Below, piece by piece: positions 1 to 8,711 of a stretch of DNA of 64,000 nt. Each line of letters begins with the position of its first letter. Position 1 is the first letter of the stretch. The position numbers and the translations under genes were made by a program. The stretch comes from Streptomyces poonensis (GTDB taxonomy: Bacteria; Actinomycetota; Actinomycetes; Streptomycetales; Streptomycetaceae). Location of the stretch: the NCBI RefSeq assembly GCF_014650915.1, contig NZ_BMVW01000008.1:113851-177850 (forward strand), written 5' to 3'. Below the pieces are notes generated by a model that was not told the DNA's origin, searched no databases, and saw only the letters and a program-made list of their open reading frames with translations.

Positions 1-21
1 CCCGCCTCTCTGTCGTGCGAC

Positions 22-59
22 GGCATTCCGGGAGGTCCCCCGGTGCCTCCCGGAACGCC
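22..59. terminator. Hairpin after the FtsX permease gene
   Basis: Two 14-base arms (22-35 and 46-59) pair with a single mismatch around a 10-base loop. The hairpin lies 36 bases downstream of the permease stop codon on the minus strand and is the likely end of the padR-ABC transcript. There is no clear U-run, as is common for actinobacterial terminators. Confidence 0.6.
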
Positions 60-71
60 GTGCGCGTGGGG

Positions 72-111
72 CCGTCAGGCGTACCGCAGCTCCGTCAGAC
101 GTACCGCAGCT
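72..111. repeat. 20-bp tandem duplication at the 3' end of the FtsX gene
   Basis: Bases 72-91 and 92-111 are identical except for one base (G/A). The copy at 92-111 contains the last codons and TGA stop of the permease gene. The copy at 72-91 is an untranslated duplicate just downstream that carries its own TGA. It reads as a small tandem duplication of the gene's terminus. Confidence 0.85.
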
Positions 112-1468
112 CCGCCGGGCGCACCGTGCGGCGCAGCAGGGGGAGCGAGGTGGCGGCCGTCAGCAGGCACGCGGCATAGATCGCGAACGGCGTCAGCAGC
201 GGCAGCAGGGGGATCGACCGGCCCCCGCCCGCCAGCACGGCGTACCAGGTCGACACGGCCATGCCGCCGATGCCCGCGATCACCATGGCCGGGGCCAGCG
301 GGAGCGCCGTCTCCAGCAGCAGGGCCTTGCCGAGTACCTCGCGCGGCACGCCCGCCGCGGCCTGCGCGGCCAGGCCCCGGCGGCGGGTGGCCAGGGACTC
401 GGCGGCGCCGACGGCGAGGCCGCCCAGGGTGATGGCGAGGGCCACGAGGATCGCCGCGGCCGTGAGGTCGATGCCCGTGGTGTAGAAGGCGAGACCGTCG
501 GGGGAGTAGTGGCCGTTCGCGGCCAGGGCGTCGAGCAGTACCTCCCGGACGCCCACGAAACCGGTACCGACGATCGCCACCAGCAGCGCGGCGGCATGGG
601 AGCGGGCCGCGGCCCACGGGTCGTCCCGCAGCCGTTCCGCGGCGATCAGCACCGCCGCGCTCCGGGTCCGGGCGGCCAGCAGCCGTCCGGTGAGCCGGGC
701 GGAGGCACCGGCCGCCCAGACCGCTCCCATGCCGGTGAGGACCACCAGCGCGAAGACGACGAGCGGGAGTCCGGCGAACCTGCCGCGCGTACCGACCGCG
801 ACCAGCAGGGCCGCGACGCCGGTCAGCAGCACGGAGGCCAGAAGCAGCGCCCGCATCCCCTTGTCCGTCTCCGGACGCACCCGCCGCACCCAGCCCAGCG
901 GGGACGCGACCACCCGCCGCAGCGAGACGGCGCTCACGGCGGCCCCGAGTACCGGTACGGCCACCGCGACCAGCGCGATCCCGAGCCATGCCACGGCCGG
1001 GACCCGCCCGAGCCGCAGCAGGAACAGCACGGAGAAGACCGTGCTCACGGCCGACCCCAGCAGACAGGCCAGCCCCGACTCCAGCGCGGCGATCCGTCGC
1101 ACCTGCCACGGTGCGGCGCCCGCGAGCCGCAGCGCCGCCAGTCGCCGGTCACGGTGCACCGCGCCGATCCGGGCGCACTGGCCGAGGAAGCCGAGCACCG
1201 GTACGAGCAGCAGGAGCAGGGCGAACACCACACCGTCGCGGGTGCCCGGCTCGTCCAGCAGCCCGTCGGCGTACGGGACGGCGTGGTACCCCGACAGCGA
1301 GGCCAGGGCCGCCGCGGCGAGCGCGAAACCCGTCGCCAGCCCCGCCCCCACCGCCGTCAGCGTCACCCGCCACCACTCCCGCCGGTCGGAGCCCCGGGTC
1401 AGCAGCCAGGCCAGCCGCAGATCGGAGCGCAGGGAGCCGCGCGGGGGTCTCTGCGGGGAGCCGCTCAT
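95..1468 (-). CDS. FtsX-like ABC transporter permease
   Basis: 457 aa integral membrane protein. It begins with a short cytosolic stretch and an early membrane helix, followed by a long soluble segment, and later hydrophobic helices cluster around residues 75-330 and at the C-terminus. This is the usual layout of MacB/FtsX-fold permeases in which a large domain separates TM1 from the rest. The start codon overlaps the stop of the upstream ATPase gene (ATGA), so the two are translationally coupled and presumably form one transporter. With a PadR repressor first in the operon, an antibiotic or peptide efflux/resistance role is the usual expectation for such sets, but the substrate cannot be read from sequence. 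Confidence 0.9.
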   Translation of the reverse strand: MSGSPQRPPRGSLRSDLRLAWLLTRGSDRREWWRVTLTAVGAGLATGFALAAAALASLSGYHAVPYADGLLDEPGTRDGVVFALLLLLVPVLGFLGQCARIGAVHRDRRLAALRLAGAAPWQVRRIAALESGLACLLGSAVSTVFSVLFLLRLGRVPAVAWLGIALVAVAVPVLGAAVSAVSLRRVVASPLGWVRRVRPETDKGMRALLLASVLLTGVAALLVAVGTRGRFAGLPLVVFALVVLTGMGAVWAAGASARLTGRLLAARTRSAAVLIAAERLRDDPWAAARSHAAALLVAIVGTGFVGVREVLLDALAANGHYSPDGLAFYTTGIDLTAAAILVALAITLGGLAVGAAESLATRRRGLAAQAAAGVPREVLGKALLLETALPLAPAMVIAGIGGMAVSTWYAVLAGGGRSIPLLPLLTPFAIYAACLLTAATSLPLLRRTVRPAELRYV

Positions 1469-2163
1469 ACCGTCACCCCCTGCGGAACCACCGCACCGTC
1501 CAGCAGCTGCACCTCGCGGTCCGCGTACGCCGCCACCCGCGCGTCGTGCGTGATCAGCAGCACCGACGTACCGGCCTCACGGGCCGTGTGGACGAGCGCC
1601 GACATCACCTGCTCACCGGCCAGCGAGTCCAGCGCGCCCGTCGGCTCGTCCGCGAAGACGACCCGCGGCCCTGTCACCAGTGCCCGCGCCAGGGACACCC
1701 GCTGGGCCTGACCGCCGCTCATCTCACCCGGTCGCAGCTCCTCCTGCCCGCGCACACCGAACCGCTCCAGCCACTCACCCGCCCGCGCCCGCGCCTCCGC
1801 GCGCGGGGTGCCCGTCAGCAACAGCGGCAGCGCCACGTTGTCCAGTGCCGTCAGCTCGGGGATCAGCTGCCCGAACTGGAACACCACCCCGAACTCCGTA
1901 CGGCGCAGCTCGCTCAGCCGCTTCTCGGGCAGCCGGTCCAGCCGCTCGCCGCTGTAGGCCACGGAGCCGCCGTCCGGCCGGACGATGCCCGCCAGGCAGT
2001 GCAGCAGTGTCGACTTGCCGCTGCCGCTCGGGCCGGTGACGGCGAGGATCTCGCCCTCCCGCAGCTCCACCGAGGCGCCGCGCAGCGCCGGGGTGCGGCC
2101 GTGGGACTTCGCCAGGTCGCGGGCCGCCAGCAGCGGCACCGGGACCTCCGTCTGATGGTTCAT
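1465..2163 (-). CDS. ABC transporter ATP-binding protein (MacB/LolD type)
   Basis: 232 aa. A single nucleotide-binding domain with Walker A (GPSGSGKST, about residues 41-49), Q-loop, signature motif (MSGGQAQR), Walker B ending FADEPT, and an H-loop (LLITHD). The size and the D-loop phrase EPTGALDS are typical of the lipoprotein/antimicrobial-peptide exporter subfamily that pairs with FtsX-like permeases. I chose the ATG at 2161-2163 because it forms an ATGA overlap with the padR stop and precedes the conserved RDLAKSHG region; a longer reading upstream would run through padR. It energises the permease encoded directly downstream, which overlaps it by 4 bases. Confidence 0.93.
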   Translation of the reverse strand: MNHQTEVPVPLLAARDLAKSHGRTPALRGASVELREGEILAVTGPSGSGKSTLLHCLAGIVRPDGGSVAYSGERLDRLPEKRLSELRRTEFGVVFQFGQLIPELTALDNVALPLLLTGTPRAEARARAGEWLERFGVRGQEELRPGEMSGGQAQRVSLARALVTGPRVVFADEPTGALDSLAGEQVMSALVHTAREAGTSVLLITHDARVAAYADREVQLLDGAVVPQGVTV

Positions 2164-2693
2164 GAGGCGTCGACCTCCGCGGTCAGTGTCGTCAGCCGGG
2201 CCGCGGTGGTGGTCATCCAGCGGAGATCGGCGTCGAGGTGGTTGAGGGCGTAGTCCGCCGAGAGCACCGTCGCGAGATCGGAGCTCCGGGCGGTCTTCAC
2301 CGCAGTGAGCTCCCGCATCCGCTCCATGTGCGCGGTGCGCTGCGCCTGGAGGTAGGCGGCCGGGTCGCCGCCGGCCAGGATCGAGACGACGACCTTGGCG
2401 AAGATCTCGTTCGTCACGAACGGCGCGGGCGGGGCGATCTCCCCGGCCCACCCGGCCAGTTCACGCCCTCCCTCGTCCGTCGCGCGGTACATCGTGCGCT
2501 CCGGGCCCCCGTCGGAGTCCGTGCCCTCGACCTCGGCCAGCCCGTCGCGGACCAGCCGTTGCAAGGTCGTGTAGACCTGCCCGTAGGCCAGGGGGCGGGC
2601 CTGCGGGAAGCGTTCGTCATGCCGCCGCTTGAGGTCGTAGCCGTGGCTCGGCCCTCCGGCGAGCAGCCCCAGCAGGATGTGACGGGTGCTCAT
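2160..2693 (-). CDS. PadR family transcriptional repressor
   Basis: 177 aa. The N-terminal winged helix has the PadR signature (HILLGLLAGGPSHGYDLK, then YGQVYTTLQRLVRDGL), and the C-terminal half (about residues 90-177) is a helical dimerisation domain as in Vir-like (PF10400) members. It is the first gene of a three-gene operon with an ABC exporter, with ATGA overlaps at both junctions, so it very probably represses its own operon and is relieved by the transported compound. A -10-like hexamer lies 7 bases before the ATG and no Shine-Dalgarno is visible, suggesting a leaderless mRNA. A repeated AGTACATA motif overlaps that promoter. Confidence 0.92.
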   Translation of the reverse strand: MSTRHILLGLLAGGPSHGYDLKRRHDERFPQARPLAYGQVYTTLQRLVRDGLAEVEGTDSDGGPERTMYRATDEGGRELAGWAGEIAPPAPFVTNEIFAKVVVSILAGGDPAAYLQAQRTAHMERMRELTAVKTARSSDLATVLSADYALNHLDADLRWMTTTAARLTTLTAEVDAS

Positions 2694-2700
2694 GTCGACC

Positions 2701-2727
2701 AGTATGTACTCGGTATATGTACTGAGT
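2701..2727 (-). promoter_or_regulatory. padR promoter and probable PadR operator
   Basis: On the minus strand AGTACATA occurs twice, 13 bases apart (plus-strand TATGTACT at 2703-2710 and 2716-2723), each embedded in a small dyad of the AGTA/TACT or GTA/TAC kind. The promoter-proximal copy overlaps a CATACT hexamer (2701-2706) ending 7 bases from the ATG, where a -10 box of a leaderless gene would sit. ATGTACT-like dyads are usual PadR targets. The assignment as operator is inference from position and motif. Confidence 0.6.
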
Positions 2728-2828
2728 GAATAGCTGGCGGTGAAAAAGTTCTGTCCGGCCCGCCCGGCCCGCCCGACCTGCCGACCCGTGCGGCCCTTGC
2801 GGAACGGGGCGGGAGTGTCACCGGAGTG

Positions 2829-5800
2829 TCAGCGGTCCTCCGAAGCCCCTCCCGCCACCGCGTACGCCTCCACCGACCACAGCGAGTACCCGTACCGCGT
2901 GGCCCGCTCGACCCCCTGCACCCGCACGAACCGCACGTCCCGCTCGTCCATGCGGACCGCCTCACGGCCGCCCTCGCCGTGCCGTACGGTCGCCGCCGTG
3001 CGCCAGGTGCGGCCGTCGGCCGAGACCTGCACGCGGTACTCCGCCGCGTACGCGTCCTGCCAGTGCAGCACCACCTGGCCGAGCCGTACCGGACGGGGCA
3101 GCTCCGTCTGCCACCAGGCGCCGTCCTCGGCCGGGGACGACCAACGGGTGTCCGGATCGCCGTCGGTGGCCGCCGCCGCGGGGAAGTCCGCCGTCTCGTC
3201 CGCCGAGGACGTCGCCGTCGCCCCGCGCGCGAGGTCGCGGCCCGCCGTGCGCGGGAAGGCCCGCACCGTCAGCGTGCGTTCCGCGCGGGCGCTGTCGCCG
3301 TCGCCGAAGGACAGCGAGACCTCGTACGTCCCCGAGGGAGTCCCGGCGGGCACCGTCACCTCGATCGGTACGGCCACCTCCGTGCCGCGCGGCAGGACCG
3401 GCCGGGCCGGCGCCTTCACCTCGATGCCCTCAGGTGCCCGTACGGTGAGCCGCCCGCGGACGCCGGCCGGCCGCAGGGGGGTCAGGCGGGCCGTGACCGT
3501 GCCGGGCCCGCCGCCGATCTCCACGTCCGTCTCCGGGCGCGACAGCTCCAGGGAGGCGGCCGGGGTGTCCGCGTACCAGGGCACGAGGTGGCGCACGGTG
3601 GCGCCGCCGGTCACGCGCAGGGCGTCCGCCCGTACGGCGTCCCGGAGGCGGAGCTCCGTGGCGCCCCCGCGCGCGAGCGTGCCGAGTGGCCGCCAGCCCT
3701 CGTGCGGTATGTGCGCCTCGACCGTTCCTTCCGCCGCACCTTCCTCATCGGGGTCGGCGAGCACCGTCACCCCGGCCAGCGTGCGGACCCGGTCGAAGCG
3801 GCCGCCGTCCGGGGACGACGTCCGCCGGCCCAGCCCGGCCCATGAGCCGTACGCCGTGTGGGCCCGCGTGAGGAAGGGGTCCAGCACGCCCTCGCCGACC
3901 GTCGCCCCGCTCTCGCCGAGCCCGGCGCGCAGGCGGTCCAGTGTCCGGTACGCCGTCCAGGCCGCCGTGGCGTCGCCGCGCGCCTGCGCGTCCAGCATCG
4001 CGACGGCCGTCTCGCCCGCCTCGCCGTAGCGCGCCAGCCGTTCGGTCCAGGGGGCCGCTTCGGCGGCGAGCGAGGAGCCGGCCAGGCGGTCCGGGGTCTC
4101 GCGCATCACCGTGAACGCCGCACGCAGCCGCCGTGCCGCCCGCTCCCACGCGGCGCGGTCCGTCTCCGTCGCCGTACGCGCCCGCCACAGCTCCTCGATG
4201 AGCGGACGCAGATACGCCGACTCGTCGCCGCCGAGCACCGACGAGGCGGCGTTGCCCGCCAGCGCCGTGAGGGCCTCCGTACGGTCCGGGTCGCCTCCCG
4301 CCAGGTCGGCGATCGCGGCCCTCCAGGACTCGTCGGAGCGGTACGCGCGCGGGTTCCACGCGTAGTCCGCGACCGTGAACAGCGGGATGCGGGACGCCTC
4401 CGCCTGCTCCATCGCGGTGGCCAGCAGCGCCGCCGAACCGCTCGCGACGGCGGGCTGGCGGCCGGTGTAGGGGCCCAGGAAGAGACGGTCCTGGGCGTAG
4501 TCGTTGACCGGGTAGTTGTCGACCGTGACCAGGGGATGCCCGGCGAACGCCGTGCGGGTGCGGGCGAGTTCGGCCCCGGTGATGGTCCGCGGGACGACGC
4601 CCACGCCCGTCCACGCCACCGCGATCCCGTCGTCCAGCGCGGACGCCAGGGCGCGCCGGTAGGCGGTCGGGCCGTCCTGGTAGTACTCGGTCGGCATCAC
4701 GGTCGGCGCGGGCGCGTCCGGGTGCCGCTCGGCGAGGTGCCGGGCGACCGCGTCGGCCACCTGAGCCTGGGCGCGGGCCGCGGCCTCCGGTCCCGAGCCG
4801 AACGTCTCCGCGTCCGCCCGGCAGTGCCACTCGGTGTAGCTCACGTCCTGGAACTGGAGCTGGAACGCCCGGAAGCCCAGCTCCCACATGGCGTCCAGCT
4901 TCCGGGTCAGCGCCCGTACGTCGTCCTCCGACGAGAAGCACATCGCCTGTCCCGGCGCCACCGCCCAGGTCAGGGTGACGTGGTTGCGGCTCGCCCGTTC
5001 CGCCAGTTCCCGGAACGCGGTGCGCTGCCGCTCCGGGTACGGCTCCCGCCAGCGTGCCTGGCGGTGGAGGTCGTCCCCGGGGGCGTAGACGTAACGGTTC
5101 TGCTTGGTGCGGCCCATGAAGTCCAGCTGCGACAGGCGCTGTTCGTGGGTCCACGGGGTGCCGTAGAAGCCCTCGGAGGTGCCGCGGACGGAGGTGCCGG
5201 GCCAGTCGCGGACGACGACGCCCGCGATGCGCTCCGCGGTGCGCCCGGTGAGCAGCTGCCGCAGCGTCTGTACGGCGTGGAACAGGCCGTCCTCCCCCAC
5301 GCCCTCCAGCGCGACGGTGTCCCGGCCCGCGGCCCGGCCGACGGCCAGGCGGTAGCCGCCGGAGGGGAGATCGGCGCGGGGGGCGGCGCCCAGGGCGGTG
5401 AGGGCCTTCTCCAGGGCGGCGCCGGGCGCGTCCGGCGCCGTGCCCACCGTCTCTGCCGTGCCCGCCGTGCCCGCCGTCTCCACCGTCCCCTCGCCCGCGC
5501 GCACCACCAGGGCGCCGGACGGCAGCGCGTCCCCTTCGGGGACCGTCGTGACCGTGCGCGCCCCGGCCTCCCGGAGCAGCTTGCGCAGTGCGTCGAGGGC
5601 GTACGGATCGGCCGCCGCGTCCGCGGCCAGGGCCACCTCGTCCGTGACCGCGACCCCGGACCCGCGCGCGTGCAGGGACTGCGGACGCGGCCAGACCGAC
5701 GGGAGGGCGCCCTGCCGCGCGGACGTGTTCCGGGCGGCGGGAGCGGTCCGGTCGAGGGAAGGTGCGGTCTGCTCGGGGGAGGGCGTGGGGTGCGGGGAGC

Positions 5801-5957
5801 CGTGGGGCGTCGTCGGCGCGGGCCGGTCCGCACGGGCCGGGGCGGCCGTCGGTGCGGCCGGACCCGGGCCGCCCGTCAGGGCGGACGCCGCTCCCAGCGC
5901 ACCGGCGACGACGGCGATCGCGACAGCCGTCGCTCTCTTTCCGTACCGAAGCCGCAC
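2829..5957 (-). CDS. Secreted GH84-type beta-N-acetylglucosaminidase-like protein with CBM32
   Basis: 1042 aa. A signal peptide (about 1-43) is followed by a Pro/Thr linker, a GH20b-like alpha/beta domain (about 90-245), a GH84 TIM barrel (about 250-540: EGFYGTPWT, YAPGDD, NYPVNDY), a helical region, an NEW3-type beta domain (about 820-890) and a C-terminal F5/8-type C (CBM32) domain (about 895-1035). It resembles clostridial NagJ/hyaluronidase architecture and should act outside the cell on GlcNAc-containing polymers. Two positions that matter in GH84 look changed. The catalytic FDD motif reads FQD (F369-D371), so the acetamido-polarising Asp is Gln. The substrate-binding Lys of YAPKDD is Gly (YAPGDD, about 291-296). 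It is monocistronic and divergent from the malQ cluster. Substrate or activity may differ from the family norm. Confidence 0.85.
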   Translation of the reverse strand: MRLRYGKRATAVAIAVVAGALGAASALTGGPGPAAPTAAPARADRPAPTTPHGSPHPTPSPEQTAPSLDRTAPAARNTSARQGALPSVWPRPQSLHARGSGVAVTDEVALAADAAADPYALDALRKLLREAGARTVTTVPEGDALPSGALVVRAGEGTVETAGTAGTAETVGTAPDAPGAALEKALTALGAAPRADLPSGGYRLAVGRAAGRDTVALEGVGEDGLFHAVQTLRQLLTGRTAERIAGVVVRDWPGTSVRGTSEGFYGTPWTHEQRLSQLDFMGRTKQNRYVYAPGDDLHRQARWREPYPERQRTAFRELAERASRNHVTLTWAVAPGQAMCFSSEDDVRALTRKLDAMWELGFRAFQLQFQDVSYTEWHCRADAETFGSGPEAAARAQAQVADAVARHLAERHPDAPAPTVMPTEYYQDGPTAYRRALASALDDGIAVAWTGVGVVPRTITGAELARTRTAFAGHPLVTVDNYPVNDYAQDRLFLGPYTGRQPAVASGSAALLATAMEQAEASRIPLFTVADYAWNPRAYRSDESWRAAIADLAGGDPDRTEALTALAGNAASSVLGGDESAYLRPLIEELWRARTATETDRAAWERAARRLRAAFTVMRETPDRLAGSSLAAEAAPWTERLARYGEAGETAVAMLDAQARGDATAAWTAYRTLDRLRAGLGESGATVGEGVLDPFLTRAHTAYGSWAGLGRRTSSPDGGRFDRVRTLAGVTVLADPDEEGAAEGTVEAHIPHEGWRPLGTLARGGATELRLRDAVRADALRVTGGATVRHLVPWYADTPAASLELSRPETDVEIGGGPGTVTARLTPLRPAGVRGRLTVRAPEGIEVKAPARPVLPRGTEVAVPIEVTVPAGTPSGTYEVSLSFGDGDSARAERTLTVRAFPRTAGRDLARGATATSSADETADFPAAAATDGDPDTRWSSPAEDGAWWQTELPRPVRLGQVVLHWQDAYAAEYRVQVSADGRTWRTAATVRHGEGGREAVRMDERDVRFVRVQGVERATRYGYSLWSVEAYAVAGGASEDR

Positions 5958-6222
5958 GGCTGTCTCCCCCGTTTCTCGCTGCGTGTGCCCGAACGTCCAC
6001 GTCTCGCGTCAGGGCGGCGTCGAGCCCACCATCCGTGCGGTCGGAGTGTCAACGGGTGTGGCCGATGTGCCAGAATTGCCCAACTTGATACACCCGGTGA
6101 CGGTGGTGTGACGGAGGGTGTGTGACCGGCGCCACGTTGTCCGGTCGCGCACGTCTGCGGCGGCGCCCACGGGGTAGGGCTGCGGTTACCCGCCACAGCC
6201 GTACGACGACAAGGAGGCCCCC

Positions 6223-6495
6223 GTGGCCGCACAAGTTCCGCTCCCGACTCGCTCCAAACCTGTGGCGGAGCCCTCGCCCCCCGCACCCGCGGCGGAGCCG
6301 TCCGCCGACCCCGGGCACCACGTGTGCGTCTTCAGCGCGGAGGGTGCCTGCACGGAGACCCCACTGACGAGCGAGCCTCCCCTGCCCGACGCCGAACCCC
6401 TCACCAGCGAGCCGCCGCTCACCGACGCCGCGCCCCTGACCAGCGAACCGACACCCGCGGGTGCCGACTGGGACTTCGCTCCCTCGGGGGTGTAG
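6223..6495 (+). CDS. Small repeat-containing hypothetical protein abutting malQ
   Basis: 90 aa, unrecognised. The GTG start has a strong Shine-Dalgarno (AAGGAGG, about 6210-6216). The N-terminus is Pro/Ala-rich, a middle segment HHVCVFSAEGACTETP has two cysteines, and the rest consists of three copies of the phrase PLTSEP spaced by about a dozen residues with P-x-x-DA between them. There is no signal peptide or membrane helix. Its TAG stop is immediately followed by the malQ ATG, so the two are co-transcribed and probably translationally coupled. It could be a small acidic, disordered accessory protein or only a coupling leader peptide. The ribosome binding site and the repeat preservation argue that it is translated; its function is unknown. 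Confidence 0.6.
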   Translation: MAAQVPLPTRSKPVAEPSPPAPAAEPSADPGHHVCVFSAEGACTETPLTSEPPLPDAEPLTSEPPLTDAAPLTSEPTPAGADWDFAPSGV

Positions 6496-8619
6496 ATGGA
6501 AGGTATGGGGGACGAGACCCCGCTGGCCCGGCTCGCCCGTCTGCACGGTGTCGCCACCTCCTACAGCCCGTCCCCGGGCCGTACGGTCCCCGCCTCGGAC
6601 AGCGCCGTCGTCGCGGCCCTCGCCGCACTGGACGTCGACGCGCGCACCCCGCAGGCATTGCGCGACGCCCTCGCCGCACGCGAACAGGAGCTGCGCGAGC
6701 GGCTGTTACCGCCCACGGTGGTGTGCTGGGCCGGCCGGGCGCCCGCCGCCCTGGACGGCCTCCCCGACGGCACCCGCCTGCGTATCGAGACCGAGCAGGG
6801 CGAACTGCGCTCCGCCGCCGGGAACCTGCCTCCCGGCGTCCACGCCCTGCACGCCACCGCCCCCGACGGCCGCACCGCCGACGCCCACCTCGTCGTCGCC
6901 CCGCCGAGGCTGCCCGCGCCGCCAGGACGCGCGTACGGACTCCTCGTCCAGCTCTACTCCCTGCTCTCCCGGCGCAGTTGGGGCATGGGCGACCTCGGTG
7001 ACCTCGCCGAGCTGGCCGCCTGGGCCGGGCGTGCGCTCGGCGCCGGGTTCGTACAGGTGAACCCGCTGCACGCGGCCGTCCCCGGCGCCCCGACCGACCC
7101 CTCCCCGTACCGGCCGTCCTCGCGCCGCTACCCGGACCCGGTGCATCTGCGGGTCGAGGACGTCCCCGAGTACGCGTACGTCGAGGACCGCGGACGGGTG
7201 CGGGCGCTGCTCGACCGGGCCGCGCGGCTGCGCGACTCCGTGCTCGGCAAGGGACGGCCTGGCGCTGGTGTGCCGGGCGCGGGTGCGCCGGGCGAGGGAG
7301 AGCCCGGGGGCGGGCTGATCGACCGCGACGCCGTGTGGGAGCTCAAGCGCGAGGCCCTGGAACTCGTGTACGGCGTACCGCTCGGACCCGGACGGCGGGC
7401 CGCCTATGCCGACTTCCTCGCCGAGGAGGGCGAGGCGCTGGAGGACCACGCCACGTGGTGCGCGCTCGCCGAGGTGCACGGTTCCGACTGGCGGCGCTGG
7501 CCCGCCGGGCTGCGCGACCCCCGCTCGCCCGAGACCGCCCGCGCGCGGGCCGGGCTGATGGACCGCGTCGACTTCCACTGCCGGCTGGCCTGGCTCACCG
7601 ACGAACAGCTCGCCGCCGCGCAGCGCTCCGCGCGCGACGCGGGGATGCCGGTGGGGCTCGTGCACGACCTGGCCGTCGGCGTCCACCCGAACGGGGCCGA
7701 CGCCTGGGCTCAGCAGGACCACTTCGCCGCCGGCATGTCGGTCGGCGCGCCCCCGGACGCCTTCAACGCCCGCGGCCAGGACTGGGGCCTGCCGCCCTGG
7801 CGCCCCGACCGCCTGGCCGCCTCCGGCTACGTCCCGTACCGCCGGCTGCTGCGGGCCCTGCTGCGGCGCGCGGGCGCCCTGCGCATCGACCATGTGATGG
7901 GACTGTTCCGGCTGTGGTGGGTGCCCCAGGGCCAGGCGCCGACCGAGGGCACGTACGTCCGTTACGACGCCGAGGCCATGCTGGCGATACTCGTCCTGGA
8001 GGCGTCCCGGACCGGGACCCTGGTGATCGGCGAGGACCTGGGGACGGTCGAGCCGGGCGTGCGCGAGGCCCTCGACGCCCGGGGCGTCCTGGGTACGTCG
8101 GTGCTGTGGTTCGAACGCGACTGGGAGGGCGACGGGCTGCCGCTGCCGCCCGAGCACTGGCGGGCCAACTGCCTGGCCACGGCCACCACCCACGATCTGC
8201 CGTCCACCGCCTCCCGGCTGACGGGCGACCACGTCGAACTCCGCGACCGCCTCGGCCTGCTCACCCGCCCGCTGGAGGAGGAACGCGCAGCCGCCGCCGC
8301 CGACACGCGGGAGTGGCTGACCGTGCTCTCCCGGCTGGGGCTGCTGCGAGGGGCGAGCGGAGGCATCTGCTCCGCGTCGGAGGAGGCCGAGATCCAGGCG
8401 GTCCACCGCTTCCTGCTGCGCACCCCGGCCCGCCTGGTCGGCCTCTGGCTGCCGGACGCGGTCGGCGACCGGCGCCCGCAGAACCTGCCGGGCACCTGGG
8501 ACCAGTACCCCAACTGGCGCCTCCCGATCGCCGACGCCGCCGGCCGCCCGGTCGCCCTGGAGGACCTGGCGGGATCGCCCCGGCTGCACGCGCTGGTGGA
8601 CGTGCTGCGGGGGCGGTGA
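6496..8619 (+). CDS. malQ: 4-alpha-glucanotransferase (amylomaltase)
   Basis: 707 aa GH77 enzyme that transfers alpha-1,4-glucan chains between maltodextrins in cytosolic glycogen/maltose metabolism. Catalytic landmarks are visible: LRIDHVMGLFRLWW (nucleophile Asp, about residue 460), GEDLGTV (acid/base Glu, about 513) and THDLPST (transition-state Asp). An N-terminal domain of about 160 residues precedes the barrel, as in actinobacterial MalQ. A Gly/Pro-rich insertion (about 250-272, GAGVPGAGAPGEGEPGGG) is specific to this protein or its close relatives. Codon 71 is TTA (6706-6708), the rare Leu codon read by the bldA tRNA, so translation may be developmentally limited. The ATG directly follows the stop of the upstream small gene; an alternative ATG lies at 6505. 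Confidence 0.95.
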   Translation: MEGMGDETPLARLARLHGVATSYSPSPGRTVPASDSAVVAALAALDVDARTPQALRDALAAREQELRERLLPPTVVCWAGRAPAALDGLPDGTRLRIETEQGELRSAAGNLPPGVHALHATAPDGRTADAHLVVAPPRLPAPPGRAYGLLVQLYSLLSRRSWGMGDLGDLAELAAWAGRALGAGFVQVNPLHAAVPGAPTDPSPYRPSSRRYPDPVHLRVEDVPEYAYVEDRGRVRALLDRAARLRDSVLGKGRPGAGVPGAGAPGEGEPGGGLIDRDAVWELKREALELVYGVPLGPGRRAAYADFLAEEGEALEDHATWCALAEVHGSDWRRWPAGLRDPRSPETARARAGLMDRVDFHCRLAWLTDEQLAAAQRSARDAGMPVGLVHDLAVGVHPNGADAWAQQDHFAAGMSVGAPPDAFNARGQDWGLPPWRPDRLAASGYVPYRRLLRALLRRAGALRIDHVMGLFRLWWVPQGQAPTEGTYVRYDAEAMLAILVLEASRTGTLVIGEDLGTVEPGVREALDARGVLGTSVLWFERDWEGDGLPLPPEHWRANCLATATTHDLPSTASRLTGDHVELRDRLGLLTRPLEEERAAAAADTREWLTVLSRLGLLRGASGGICSASEEAEIQAVHRFLLRTPARLVGLWLPDAVGDRRPQNLPGTWDQYPNWRLPIADAAGRPVALEDLAGSPRLHALVDVLRGR

Positions 8620-8643
8620 GGGCGTGCGGTGGCGTGACCCGCG

Positions 8644-8678
8644 GCGCCCGGGGTGCTTCGTACGGCACCCCCGGGCGC
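8644..8678. terminator. Terminator hairpin after malQ
   Basis: Arms of 13-14 bases (8644-8656 and 8665-8678, one bulged C) around an 8-base loop, 25 bases after the malQ stop. It separates malQ from the promoter of the next small gene. Confidence 0.7.
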
Positions 8679-8699
8679 GCGGTTCGCGCGGGCGTTCGC

Positions 8700-8711
8700 T
8701 AGTTTTGCACC
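8700..8711 (+). promoter_or_regulatory. Probable leaderless promoter of the 87-aa membrane protein gene
   Basis: A TAGTTT hexamer at 8700-8705 ends 6 bases before the GTG start at 8712, and no Shine-Dalgarno is present. Spacing fits transcription starting at or next to the start codon. No convincing -35 is seen. Confidence 0.5.
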
